Shown: positions 23,772 through 33,248 of the stretch, piece after piece
Numbering within the stretch: position 1 is the first letter of the stretch
How the letters are laid out: each line of letters opens with the position of its first letter
From: Tetranychus cinnabarinus
Lineage: Eukaryota; Arthropoda; Arachnida; Trombidiformes; Tetranychidae
Direction of reading: 5' to 3'
DNA length: 64,000 nt
Assembly (NCBI GenBank): GCA_022266195.1
Contig: WHVY01000001.1
Coordinates: 3,348,001 to 3,412,000, forward strand
Program-made: the position numbers and the translations under genes
The notes under the pieces: generated by a model
What the model was told of the DNA's origin: nothing
Seen by the model: the letters and a program-made list of their open reading frames with translations, nothing else
Database searches by the model: none

Positions 23772-26264
23772 TTGAATATATGGTTTAATCTGAGCACCAT
23801 GAACTCGTACTGGTAGTTTGTCAGTATTTGGCTCCTTAACCAAGTAAGTTGTTTGACCGATTTTATCCACGATCTCGTAGGGACCTTCGTATTTTGCATC
23901 AAACTTGTTGCTTCTAACGTTCTTTTTTCTTAGAATCTTATCACCTATTTCGTAGGTCTTCAGTTTCTTGGTGTTGTCGTGATGTTCTTTTTGTTTAGCC
24001 TTTCCTTCCTCGGAATTGATTCGAACACGATCTCTTATTTCAGGCCAGGTTTTCTGCACGTATCTGATGTTTTCAGGGATCGTTGTCTTCTTCTCTTTCC
24101 CATCAAGCTGAATATCTACTGGCATAACTGGTTCTCTTCCATATATTAGGTAGAAAGGAGATACTTTCATACTTTTATTAACACTTGTGTTGTAAGCGAA
24201 TGTGATCAATGGTAGTGCTTTTACCCAATAGGAAGGATTTTCATGGCAATAGTGAGCTAACATTTGACAGATTGTGCCATTGACTGGTTCAGTTAAGCCA
24301 TTAGTCTGTGGATGGTAAGCTGTAGAGAATTGCCATTTTGTTGACATCATTTTGCCAATTTCAGTCATTGTATCAGCAATAAAATTTCGGCGTTGATCGC
24401 TAAGAATCTTCTTTGGGCAACCATGTTTGCAAATAAGGTTTTCAATGATGAATCGAGCGGTGGCTTGTGCACTTTTATTGGTCACTGCCTTAGTCTCTAC
24501 CCATCTTGTGAAGTAATCGGTAGCAACGATTATGTGTGCCTTCCCGGCGGAAAGAGGCATTGGTCCAATTAAGTCAATGCCGACCTTCTCGAATGGTTGA
24601 GAAACAGTGATTGACTTGAGTGGAGCGTCAGTGTAACCAAGTCCACATTTGTTTTGTTGACAACTTTGGCACCTTCTCACGTACTGAGTGATCATCTTGT
24701 TAATTTTGGGCCAATAGTATTTAGATCTGATTTTCTGGTAGGTTTGATATAGTCCAGTGTGGCAAGCGATCGGATCGTCATGATAGGCTTTCATGACTTT
24801 GTCTACTAAGTTGCCTGGCAAAACTGCTACCCATTGATGTCCATCCTCAATGGTTATTTTTCGTTCAAGTACACCGTCTTTGATTCGATGTTGTTGATTC
24901 AACTTAGCTCTCTCTTTGTCGGTTAGAGTTTCACTATTGTTGAACAGTTGAAGCTTAGCCAACACGAACGGGTCTTGTCTCTGTTTTTTAATCAACTCTT
25001 CGGTCTCTTCATTCACTTCCGAAATTAAGAGCGTAAATATATCGTCCCCTTGCTCAATTTGATCGAGTTGTAATTGATTATATTCCGGGTCGATCGTTGG
25101 ATAACGGGATAGACAATCGGCATCAGCATGGATTTTACCAGACTTGTAGGTTATTGTAAAATTGAAGGACTGCAAAGTTAATGCATAACGCATGAGTCGA
25201 GCAGGTAACTTTGCTTTAGATCTGAGGAAACAAAGGGCACAATGATCCGTTACCACTTCGAACTTGTTTCCTTCTAAGTAAGGTCTGAATTTCTCGAGTG
25301 CATAAATAATGGCAAGACACTCTTTGTCTGAAATTGGGTAATTTTCTTCAGTGCCACGTAATTGTCTGCTAGCGAAGGAGACTGGGTTCCATTTGTCGTG
25401 ATGCTTCTGTAACAATATAGCTCCGAGACCAACATCAGAGGCATCTGTCCTGACTTGTGTCTCTTTTGTGGGGTCGAAATGAACTAGAACAGGTGCAGTT
25501 GTAAGTAACTTTTTCAATTTCTCGAAGGCAGTGATTTGATCAATCGTCCAAACGAAAGGTGCTTCTTTCTTGGTTAGGATAGTCAGAGGCTTGGCAATTT
25601 TAGCAAAGTCTTTGATGAACTTTCGGTAATATGAACACAGAGCAACGAAAGATCGAACATCCTTAAGGGTGACAGGAGTTGGAAAGTTTTGAATTGCACG
25701 AATCTTTTCTGGGTCAGGTTCTTGGCCTGCTGAACTTATTACATGACCTAAGTAAAGTATCTTAGTCTTGAAGAAATAACATTTCGAAGGCTTCAATGTT
25801 AGACCTGCATCTTTCAATGCTTGGAAGACTTGTTTTAGACGTTCCAAATGTTCATCGATGGTTTTACTGAAGACAATGACGTCGTCTATGTAAACTAGGC
25901 AAATCTTGTATTTTAAGCTGGCTAAACAGACATCCATCAATCTTTGAAAGGTTGCTGGTGCGTTACAAAGTCCAAATGGCATCGTCTTGTACTCATACAT
26001 GCCAAAACCAGTGGTGAAAGCTGTCTTCATTCGGTCTTCTGGATTAAGCTCGACTTGATGATAGCCACTTCTTAAATCCAATAAGCTGAAATATTTAGAC
26101 CCTTGAAGATAATCCAATGAAGTGTTAATATCAGGAAGCGGGTAAACGTCCTTTACGGTGATGGCATTGAGCTTGCGATAATCAACACAAAGTCTCCAAT
26201 CACCAGTTTTCTTGTTTACCAGGTGAACTCCAGGGAGAAAAGGATTCAGTGATAATTCCATCAC
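23679..26264 (-). CDS. pol: Pol of the gypsy element: reverse transcriptase, RNase H, integrase
   Basis: The frame of 861 codons begins in the middle of the RT domain. The first ~13 residues are out-of-frame sequence, and real pol sequence starts at LVNKKTGDWRLCVDYRKLN. RT motifs seen are FSLLDLRSGYHQ, TMPFGLCNAPATFQ and the catalytic YIDD. RNase H shows TDASDVGLGA, DKECLAIIYALE and TDHCAL. Integrase shows an HHCC zinc-binding region (H and H in the HDDPIACHTGLY region, C and C in RCQSC), GIDLIGPMP with the first Asp, LSDQRRNF with the second, and TNGLTEPVNG with the Glu. A GPY/F-type motif (KYEGPYEIV) follows. RRNF and TEPVN are unusual where GTNF and TERVN are common. The last 30 residues double as the env signal-peptide-like segment. 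No start codon of its own; it should be made as part of a polyprotein but is disconnected by a frame change near 26200-26230. Confidence 0.9.
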   Translation of the reverse strand: MMELSLNPFLPGVHLVNKKTGDWRLCVDYRKLNAITVKDVYPLPDINTSLDYLQGSKYFSLLDLRSGYHQVELNPEDRMKTAFTTGFGMYEYKTMPFGLCNAPATFQRLMDVCLASLKYKICLVYIDDVIVFSKTIDEHLERLKQVFQALKDAGLTLKPSKCYFFKTKILYLGHVISSAGQEPDPEKIRAIQNFPTPVTLKDVRSFVALCSYYRKFIKDFAKIAKPLTILTKKEAPFVWTIDQITAFEKLKKLLTTAPVLVHFDPTKETQVRTDASDVGLGAILLQKHHDKWNPVSFASRQLRGTEENYPISDKECLAIIYALEKFRPYLEGNKFEVVTDHCALCFLRSKAKLPARLMRYALTLQSFNFTITYKSGKIHADADCLSRYPTIDPEYNQLQLDQIEQGDDIFTLLISEVNEETEELIKKQRQDPFVLAKLQLFNNSETLTDKERAKLNQQHRIKDGVLERKITIEDGHQWVAVLPGNLVDKVMKAYHDDPIACHTGLYQTYQKIRSKYYWPKINKMITQYVRRCQSCQQNKCGLGYTDAPLKSITVSQPFEKVGIDLIGPMPLSAGKAHIIVATDYFTRWVETKAVTNKSAQATARFIIENLICKHGCPKKILSDQRRNFIADTMTEIGKMMSTKWQFSTAYHPQTNGLTEPVNGTICQMLAHYCHENPSYWVKALPLITFAYNTSVNKSMKVSPFYLIYGREPVMPVDIQLDGKEKKTTIPENIRYVQKTWPEIRDRVRINSEEGKAKQKEHHDNTKKLKTYEIGDKILRKKNVRSNKFDAKYEGPYEIVDKIGQTTYLVKEPNTDKLPVRVHGAQIKPYIQMITKAKRPTNVTSIITILLCLFLTPINSFE

Positions 26265-28143
26265 GTAGTAGTTCTTGGACGAGCTGGTAGGTTATCTCTC
26301 TCTTCTGAGCACTTTGTCGATAGGGTTGTTGAGCTATGGGTGGATGATCTCCAGTGAAGATTTTATGAACAAACTTATTTGTTCTTCCGATTGCCTCGGC
26401 TGTAACTGCGAAAACTTTGCGAAACTCATTGGCTAGTTGCATCAGCTTCTCTTTGGTTTCAGCAGTTGCGGATTCATCAATGTTTAATTCCAATTTGGTA
26501 TGTGAGTTTGCCATAACTAAATCAGTCTCTAAGTCTACAACTTCTTCATCGGTTGACAGTTGACTATCAGAGGAAACTTCACTCAAGGCACTTACTTCAC
26601 TTTCTTCACTTATTTCAGGGGTTTCGGATGCAGAGGAATTATTTGTAATGGCTTGAGGATTATTGATAACTATTTTGTCTGTTCGGTTATCAAAGTTGAT
26701 ACCGCATGGTTTGAGGATATCTCTGCCAATCAAGATGTTTTGCTTACGCGGAATGAGTGATGAAACAGCTACGTCAGTCTGCACGAGTAAGCAATGTTTC
26801 TTGTCTTTGAACTTAAGCGAAACAGTAGTCTCTCCTACTATTGGCAAACTATGTTTAGTAGCGGACTTGACTGTTTGATTTCCCCATTTTCTGATTTTTA
26901 GTCCTAGCTGTCTAGCAAAGGAATTTTTGATCAAAGAGATCTCTGCTCCCATGTCTATGATAGCTAATGTTTTTACGTCATTAACCTTAATTTTGTCCAT
27001 AGCGAAAAGAACTGCTGCACAGTTTACAGTTTGTTCGGAGTTTGTATTGCTCACTACACTACAGACATCTCTATCTTCTATGCTAGAGTCTTCTGAGGAG
27101 CTTTCACTTCTAGCTATAGCTTGAACTGAAAAGTTTTTACCTTTACCTTTTCCTTTAGAGGTTGAAGGTTCTGATGGATCAAAGATTTTTCTGGGAACTG
27201 GCTTCCTAGCGCTTCTTCTAGGTTCAAATGGTTTGTCTTGTTGGGTTTCTCGTTTACCTCGCCAGTTCTCTGGGCTAACTTCTCTCTCAGGTTTTCTGGA
27301 CTGACTTGGCTGGGGTTGAGTTTTAGGCTGAGTAATTGCTCTACTCTCAGTTTCGTTTAGTCTGGGTCGAAGAGGAATGCTTCTAGCCTTTCTTCTGCAC
27401 TCAGATTCGAGGTGACCTACTCGTTGGCAGAAGTTACAGTAATCTCTGTTTCTCTGATTGTTTTCTAGTCGCATTCTATTAAAATTATCATTAAGTTGTC
27501 TCAAGGATCTTTCTATACTGTGAAATATGCCTGATTCACTTGGGTTAGTGGATGTATTACTATTGCTACGCTTAGCATCATTTGCTGCTCTTTCAGCTGA
27601 CCTAGCATACTCAATGTATTCTTCAATGGTTTTAGGATCCCTAAGCTGAACTCCGTACTGTAATTCTGGTAGAAGTCCTTTTCTAATGACCGACATGATT
27701 ACGTTTTTGGATAATTTCTCATCAACTTTCTTAGCTAAAGCTAGAACTTCATAGATGAAAAAGGAAGCTGGCTGATCTGGCCTCTGTTTCTTGTTCATTA
27801 ATCTATCTGTTAAATAAGCTCGATAGTCTGAGGAACAGAGATCTTTGATTAGTTCTGTTTTGAGTGCCTTATAGTCTTGTGGTTTACTTTTATAAGTGAC
27901 TAAATAAGTATACCAGTCCCTAGCACTTTCTCTGAGATAGGCTGGTAGAGTTAAGTATTTAGTCCTATCATCCCAACCTAAAGCTTCGGCAGATGATTCA
28001 AATTCTGCTAACCAATCTATAATTTCTTCGCCGTCTCTTCCAGTGAAAGGTTTAATTTCCACTGGGTTGTCAGCGAGATTCAATGGACTAACATAAGCCG
28101 ATTGCGCGGCGGCATCTTGACTTGTGTTAGTCATTTTTGACAC
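26200..28143 (-). CDS. gag: Gag-protease and start of RT of the gypsy element
   Basis: A 647-codon ORF starts at ATG 28143, first in the leader-distal frame. Residues 25-190 form a retrotransposon Gag capsid-type region (FTGRDGEEIIDWLAEFE, LTLPAYLRESARDWY). One CCHC knuckle follows at C236-C239-H244-C249 (CNFCQRVGHLESEC), then a basic, low-complexity linker. The aspartic protease has its active-site loop at residues 397-399. It reads D-M-G instead of D-T/S-G, in LAIIDMGAEISLI, with IGRDIL downstream as expected. The ORF then enters RT (IITESFSPWSSP) and stops at TGA. Gag, protease and RT start share one frame, so no gag-pol frameshift site is needed at the usual place. The Met for Thr should impair the protease, and the coding change is a single ACG-to-ATG transition. 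Confidence 0.9.
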   Translation of the reverse strand: MSKMTNTSQDAAAQSAYVSPLNLADNPVEIKPFTGRDGEEIIDWLAEFESSAEALGWDDRTKYLTLPAYLRESARDWYTYLVTYKSKPQDYKALKTELIKDLCSSDYRAYLTDRLMNKKQRPDQPASFFIYEVLALAKKVDEKLSKNVIMSVIRKGLLPELQYGVQLRDPKTIEEYIEYARSAERAANDAKRSNSNTSTNPSESGIFHSIERSLRQLNDNFNRMRLENNQRNRDYCNFCQRVGHLESECRRKARSIPLRPRLNETESRAITQPKTQPQPSQSRKPEREVSPENWRGKRETQQDKPFEPRRSARKPVPRKIFDPSEPSTSKGKGKGKNFSVQAIARSESSSEDSSIEDRDVCSVVSNTNSEQTVNCAAVLFAMDKIKVNDVKTLAIIDMGAEISLIKNSFARQLGLKIRKWGNQTVKSATKHSLPIVGETTVSLKFKDKKHCLLVQTDVAVSSLIPRKQNILIGRDILKPCGINFDNRTDKIVINNPQAITNNSSASETPEISEESEVSALSEVSSDSQLSTDEEVVDLETDLVMANSHTKLELNIDESATAETKEKLMQLANEFRKVFAVTAEAIGRTNKFVHKIFTGDHPPIAQQPYRQSAQKREITYQLVQELLRDGIITESFSPWSSPGKQENW

Positions 28144-28757
28144 AATGACTCGTAAGTCGATTTATAAGACAGAAACAAGCCTAACAATCCCTAAAGGAAA
28201 GAACCCAACAACCGTATCGCCGTCGTTGAGTGTTACACAAAGGACGAAAAGGGGAATACGAAAAACACAAAATAAGGGACAGGAGAACCGGGAGAACTTA
28301 AAATTGGCCTACCGGGCCTTGGTGGTTCATCTCTCTAGTCAGTCACCAATGGAAGCTGGAGTGCAATGGAGGCTAATGGCTGAAGACAATCAAGACCAAC
28401 GAAGTGACCAGTGGCAAGGATAAGAGTCAATACCAGTTGGAGTTGGGTAGTCGTCAGGACCAATGTCGAAGAAAACAATAACTGGAGCTGGATGGTTAAA
28501 TAAGACCGAGATCAGATTAGGACCAAAGACTGGAGCTGGATACACGTCAGGACCAGGATTAATGGGATCACGGATCGAAAAGATAGTTGACTGGATCTGG
28601 ATTCTCGTCAGACCAGCAGGGATACAGACAAATAGAAAAAGCGACTGGAACTGGATGAATCGTCAGGACCAGGCAAGATGAGGCAGAAATGATCAGGTAG
28701 AATGAGGTGTAACGGGTGAAAGAATAAGGGGACTAAGCCCTCATACTAGCCACCAGT
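28144..28757 (-). other. Leader of the gypsy element with degenerate tandem repeats
   Basis: This untranslated leader lies between the 5' LTR and the gag start. On the plus strand it holds spaced variants of GACTGGAGCTGGAT...CGTCAGGACCAGG at about 28435, 28528, 28589 and 28643, with spacing of roughly 50-60 bases between the last three. The unit contains both GACC and GGTC-type complements that could pair. Its role is unknown; packaging or dimerisation is a guess from position. It is richer in GC than the host DNA around the element. Confidence 0.6.
28738..28755 (-). promoter_or_regulatory. Primer-binding site candidate of the gypsy element
   Basis: In element orientation, two bases (AC) after the 5' LTR comes TGGTGGCTAGTATGAGGG. 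A TGG immediately inside the LTR is the complement of a tRNA 3' CCA end, as expected for minus-strand priming. The tRNA identity cannot be decided from the window, because no tRNA gene is present for comparison. Confidence 0.6.
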
Positions 28758-29056
28758 TGAAGTAAAATTAAAGAGGGCCGAAGGTTTAATATAAAAAGAC
28801 TTTATTGAAACTCTTCCGAGTCTTCGCTGACTCAAGGAAATATTGACTGTCTTTTGTTACATTTCTCTGTTCATTTATATATGCAATTTTATCTTGATTA
28901 TCATCAATTATCAACAAATAAATCTAAAGAAAGGGTGAATACTCTTTGTTATCTATTTCTAGAAATTTCTGGATTTTGTATTAACTACTCTATTATTTAA
29001 GATTACATAATTTATTATCTCAAGTGTTTATTGGTAACATTTATTATTGTTTCACA
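28758..29056 (-). repeat. 5' LTR of the gypsy element
   Basis: A 299-bp copy bounded by TG...CA and identical to the 3' LTR except at 28971. In element orientation it should hold the promoter and R region. No TATA box is obvious, so an initiator-type start is possible. Confidence 0.95.
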
Positions 29057-29392
29057 CTTGTTTACTCGATCTCGTACATTTACAATAAAATATGGAAAAC
29101 AAATGCGTTTAGCATGTGATTCTTTCCGAATTTATGAGAACGGTAACCATTTAAAACCACTCAAAGCATTGAATTGCAAACTTAGTACTCATACACCAAT
29201 CATCAAAATGTGCCAAGAAGCTAGAGCTCAAAACAATCCTACCTCCTATTGGAGGATTTTGAGGCTGTGCTCAGCTATTTGTTTGTGTTTTTTCAAAAAA
29301 TTAACCGTGTTTAAACAACTTTAGTTTAATTTTGTTAATTGTATATTAAATTTTCTATTAAAATTTTGATTTTGAGTATTTTTGTATTAAAA

Positions 29393-29458
29393 ATGGAATC
29401 ACCTACCACCTCCGCCACCTCCACCGTATTAACCAACCTAATTGAACAAGTGGAGAAG
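29393..29458 (+). CDS. Orphan first exon candidate
   Basis: An ATG opens 22 codons beginning MESPTTSATSTVLTNLIEQ and ending exactly at AAG followed by GTAAGT, a consensus 5' splice donor, in phase 0. Codon use (ACC, TCC) is richer in C than its surroundings. A candidate acceptor (T-run then CAG at 31208-31210) follows 1.75 kb downstream, but the open frame after it (to 31403) is in the wrong phase. The continuing exon is therefore not identified. The intervening 1.7 kb was invaded by the foldback element. It may be a real gene split by insertions, or an exon fragment carried in with repeats. Confidence 0.35.
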
Positions 29459-29596
29459 GTAAGTTGACAATTTCCATAACGGGATAATATACCCACAATT
29501 TGCTCAGGCAACGTGTTTCGTGTTTTTCAATCTTAATAAATCAAAATTTTCATTTAGAGTTAAGAGTAGGGACTTTGTCAGTTTTTAGGGACATAA

Positions 29597-29720
29597 AACT
29601 GAGTCCATTAGTGCTATTAAAAAATTTCTCTGATCGACAGTTTTCGAGAAAATCGAAGTCAAAGTTGAAACTTCGATCGCCTTTTGCACAGTTGTATGAC
29701 CAAATTTTTGAGTTGCAAAC
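29597..29720 (+). repeat. Dispersed repeat, copy A
   Basis: Shares with 63030-63160 and 63706-63830 the order CTGAGTC(T/C)ATT..., GACAGTTTTCGAGAAAATCG, GTCAAAGTTGAAACTTCGAT and then a GCACA(G/A) element. In this copy ATCGAAGT...ACTTCGAT forms a short hairpin. It is a dispersed non-coding family with no terminal repeats that I could define. Confidence 0.75.
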
Positions 29721-29969
29721 TTTTTTTTCGTGTTTTGCACTGTTTGATAAATATTGATGATATTATTATGAATATTTTTGTCAGCAATAATAACCCAGCT
29801 TAAATTTCAAAATGACCTCGATGACGTCGAAAGTTCTTTCTGCACATCTACTCATGCAGACAACATTTCATACTAAGTTTCAAGCTTTTTGCGTGAAAGG
29901 TTATGGCTGTACGTCTTCGTAAAGAAATCAAAAAGACGATTTTCATAATGTTTATAATGAAATTTCTTT

Positions 29970-31147
29970 AAGGGGTATGTTCACCCAAAATCGACTTGTC
30001 TCAAATTTTATCAAATGTTATTTTATTGATAGAAGACATTGAAAAAATAGGTTTAACCCAAAAATGGGCTATGAAAACGTTTCCGTTTGACCACAATCTT
30101 GTCCGAAAGTAGAACTGTTTTTTGATCATATCTCATGAATTCGGAATGCAATCTGGCTGAAATTCAGTTTAATGGTCAATCTATTGCACATATATACACT
30201 TTAGAAAACAGAACTCTCTTAAGTATTTCGTTCTTTTGTTTATAAGGATAGACCATTTTCCGCTTTACGATCGATAATGGAAACAGATTACACTCTAGAA
30301 TATTTTTTCATAGATCAAAATGCTTCATTTATTCATAGCTATGCTCCGACACACGATTGTAGCAATTGTCTTTGTGGTTTAGCAGATATCGTGAAGTGAC
30401 CTCAAACAAGCGAAAAGCTATAACTTCGTAACCTGAAATGCGATCAGAATGAAATAAACGTCAAGCGACTTAAAATCATGGAAATAATAACATATGCTAT
30501 GGTCAAAGTATGAGCTGCTTTTATTGGCTCTATCGAAAAAATCAGTAGTGTTTAAAAATGGTACTTTTGTAAATTGAGTACAACTTTTTTTCAAACGAAT
30601 GTCAAACGCCTCGAGCATTACATTTGTTATTATGTCGACGATTTTAAGTCGTTTGACGTGTATTTTATTTCAATCGCATTTCAGGTTACGAAGTTATAGC
30701 TTTTCGCTTGTTTGAGGTCACTTCACGATATCTGCTAAACCACAAAGACAATTGCTACAATCGTGTGTCGGAGCATAGCTATGAATAAATGAAGCATTTT
30801 GATCTATGAAAAAATATTCTAGAGTGTAATCTGTTTCCATTATCGATCGTAAAGCGGAAAATGATCTATCCTTATAAACAAAAGAACGAAATACTTAAGA
30901 GAGTTCTGTTTTCTAAAGTGTATATATGTGCAATAGATTGACCATTAAACTGAATTTCAGCCAGATTGCATTCCGAATTCATGAGATATGATCAAAAAAC
31001 AGTTCTACTTTCGGACAAGATTGTGGTCAAACGGAAACGTTTTCATAGCCCATTTTTGGGTTAAACCTATTTTTTCAATGTCTTCTATCAATAAAATAAC
31101 ATTTGATAAAATTTGAGACAAGTCGATTTTGGGTGAACATACCCCTT
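29970..31147. mobile_element. Foldback element: near-perfect 0.53-kb inverted arms
   Basis: The left arm (about 29970-30497) and right arm (about 30617-31147) are reverse complements over nearly their whole length, with a spacer of about 120 bp. The ends read AAGGGGTATGTTCACCC inward from both sides. Sample paired blocks are 30398-30450 with 30665-30725 and 30000-30130 with 31000-31135. Differences are few (scattered substitutions, one 3-base indel near 30455). TTTCTT lies just outside both ends and may be a target duplication, though the exact boundary is ambiguous by a base or two. No transposase is encoded, so it is a non-autonomous foldback or long-TIR element. Transcription would give a long hairpin RNA. 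Confidence 0.85.
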
Positions 31148-31210
31148 TCTTAGTTTCTACTTTTTGCTCTCCGTTTCGTTCTTCCAATTTGTTCCTTGTT
31201 TTTTTTTCAG

Positions 31211-31403
31211 ATCTCTGGTTTTTGTTAATTGTTCCGAGAACAATCTTCGTAAAAATGGAACAAAGTACAAGAACAAGAAAAAGAACAATTCTACCATCGA
31301 TATCGAAATACGACACAATACAACACTGCTATGGCATGATTACATAGCTGAAATTTCCAAAACTTCCAAGAGGACTTTACTAACAGGTCGCCCAATCTCT
31401 TAG
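31211..31403 (+). CDS. Possible exon after a strong acceptor; identity unknown
   Basis: A 12-base T-run and CAG at 31208-31210 form a good 3' splice site. The frame starting at 31212 is open for 63 codons (SLVFVNCSENNLRKNGTKYK onward) and ends at TAG. Lys and Asn are abundant, as chance A-rich frames also give. A faint resemblance to the start of FLYWCH domains was considered and not accepted. It is out of phase with the orphan exon at 29393. Confidence 0.2.
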
Positions 31404-33217
31404 TACAATTCAACTTGTAATTCAACTTTTAATCCATTTTTATTTAGTCTACACCTGACAGAAGCACAGTCCAACTTAACTTCAATATGCCATCTCATCA
31501 CCAGCTTCCTTTTGCAGATACTGTTTACTCGTCTAAAAATTTTAATCTTTTCATGATTCAATACATTTCGCCCAGGTTATTTGCAGTTACTTCTTCGGCT
31601 GTACTGGTCGCCACCAGCATTAACGTTTTGTCGAAATTGTAACACATTTTACCGGTACTTTTGTTTGTTTGCATCCATTTGATTCACTAAAGTTGAAACA
31701 ATTTGATAAATAATGGACCGAAAATCGAATTGATTTACACAATCTTAATTTATTGAGTTTTCTTTCGTTCTATTATGCATTACTGTACCTATTTCATTTC
31801 AAACTTTTGATGAGTTACTATCGTTAATAACATCGAATCAAATGGTTATTTGAGATATAAAATGAAATATTAAAGATGGAATATGAGAAAGGATATTTCA
31901 TATCAAACTATGTTTTCAAGTTTCCAATAAGAAGTAAAATAAGGTAACCAATACATTTAATCAATATTGACCAATGAACATATTACGAACTTTTTTCTGA
32001 CTTTTTCTCTTTTCTTCTCAACATTCAACTTGGCTTCAGCTTAAATAATCTTCCTTTTTTTCTGAGAATCTATTGAGTTTATCTAATGAAATGAAATGAA
32101 ACTGATCCTATTCAATCAAAAATCTAACAATTTTATTAGATTTTCGTTTCGACTTTTTTTCGTCTTCTTTTTTTATAGTTTACTCTTTTTCACTTGCAAG
32201 TTTCATCTTTTATTCCCCTTTTCACTCTACTTTTGTGGTTTTAGTGTCAGTATATAAATTGGTTAACCCAGGAAGCTGAATACTGAACTAATCAAAATGC
32301 TGAACCAGAATTGTTTTCCAACTTTTCCTTTGCTCTTTTGTTTACTCAATCATAACTTTGGATGCTTCTCATCAACAGGAATTACTTATTATTTTATACT
32401 TTGTTTATACTCACACAATGACAATCTACGGATTTATCAATATAAGTTCACAAATGATTCAAACAAAAGTAACAAAGTTTCAACATGAAAATCTCTCAGG
32501 AAGAGATCACAACTTTTTCTTCATCTTAATTTGAAAGAAAGAAGGGGAAAAGAGATGAAGAACCTGAAAGACAAGGGAAGGAAGAAGAGTATGAAAAATT
32601 CAGAGATAAAATGATTCAGGTTTGATTCGATAAGCAGTTTGGTCGACCATGATTTACTGGATGAAATTAAACCATTATCTTCATCTGATCAACTCTGACC
32701 AAAAACTCGATTGTCCTTTCAATTTCCATATTTTATTGGAAACTTTCTTCCAAGAAAAGATTAACATTTTACAAAAATCAATTCAACTGTTCATCTTTTG
32801 AGGTTAGAAACTGAAAAGTGAACAATTTTCATGATAATGATTCCATTATTCCAAGACAGCAACTTGATGAAATGAAATAAAAATGACGTGATTTAATATA
32901 ATTTGTTCGTAATTCGTTTCCTCACTTGGGATTTTATTTAATTCATTTCGAGTTCTTAGTTGTACAGACAATATTTTTGTTTGTTTTCCGTTGAAATATT
33001 TTTCTCTCTATTTTTGTGTCTCTTCACTTTATACTGGGCTGGGTTTGGTGAGTCTCATGAATCTTGAATCATAAAGTTGATAACCTTTGAAAAAAGTGAA
33101 CCTCGGTTTTTGGGCTTTTTTTGATTGATGAGATTTCATGAAAGTTTAGGTCAAGCAAGAAAATTAATCTCATCGTTTAACCATCAGGAATTATTGTATG
33201 TTGTTTTATCTCAAACC

Positions 33218-33248
<31 letters not shown>

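Larger units (their letters stand above)
20779..29056 (-). mobile_element. Ty3/gypsy LTR retrotransposon with env-like gene and an extra 3' ORF
   Basis: This is a complete element of 8278 bp in minus orientation. Two 299-bp LTRs (28758-29056 and 20779-21077) differ at one base, and a 4-bp CTTG duplication flanks the insertion (20775-20778 and 29057-29060). In element order it carries the 5' LTR, primer-binding region, about 610-bp leader with degenerate repeats, gag-protease-start of RT, the rest of pol (RT, RNase H, integrase with GPY/F), an env-like region, an additional ORF with two CCHC knuckles, a polypurine tract and the 3' LTR. RT-RNaseH-IN domain order and the GPY/F motif place it in Ty3/gypsy. 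The lineage within gypsy is not determined. Several coding lesions are present although the LTRs are nearly identical. Confidence 0.95.

Noticed and set aside
22974..23775. Plus-strand ORFs of 73-108 codons within the retroelement
   Set aside because: Antisense shadows of env and pol sequence; no features of their own.
26200..26264. Programmed ribosomal frameshift between gag-protease and pol
   Set aside because: The change falls inside the RT domain with residues missing; no slippery heptamer with a downstream structure was evident. A deletion explains it better.
29031..29324. Plus-strand 97-aa ORF starting in the LTR, faintly FLYWCH-like
   Set aside because: Its start lies inside the retroelement LTR. 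The spacing of Cys and Trp does not fit FLYWCH, and no supporting splice sites were seen.
31211..31403. FLYWCH domain in the acceptor-linked frame
   Set aside because: Only a loose match to the first half; the conserved W-x-C and CxA parts are missing.
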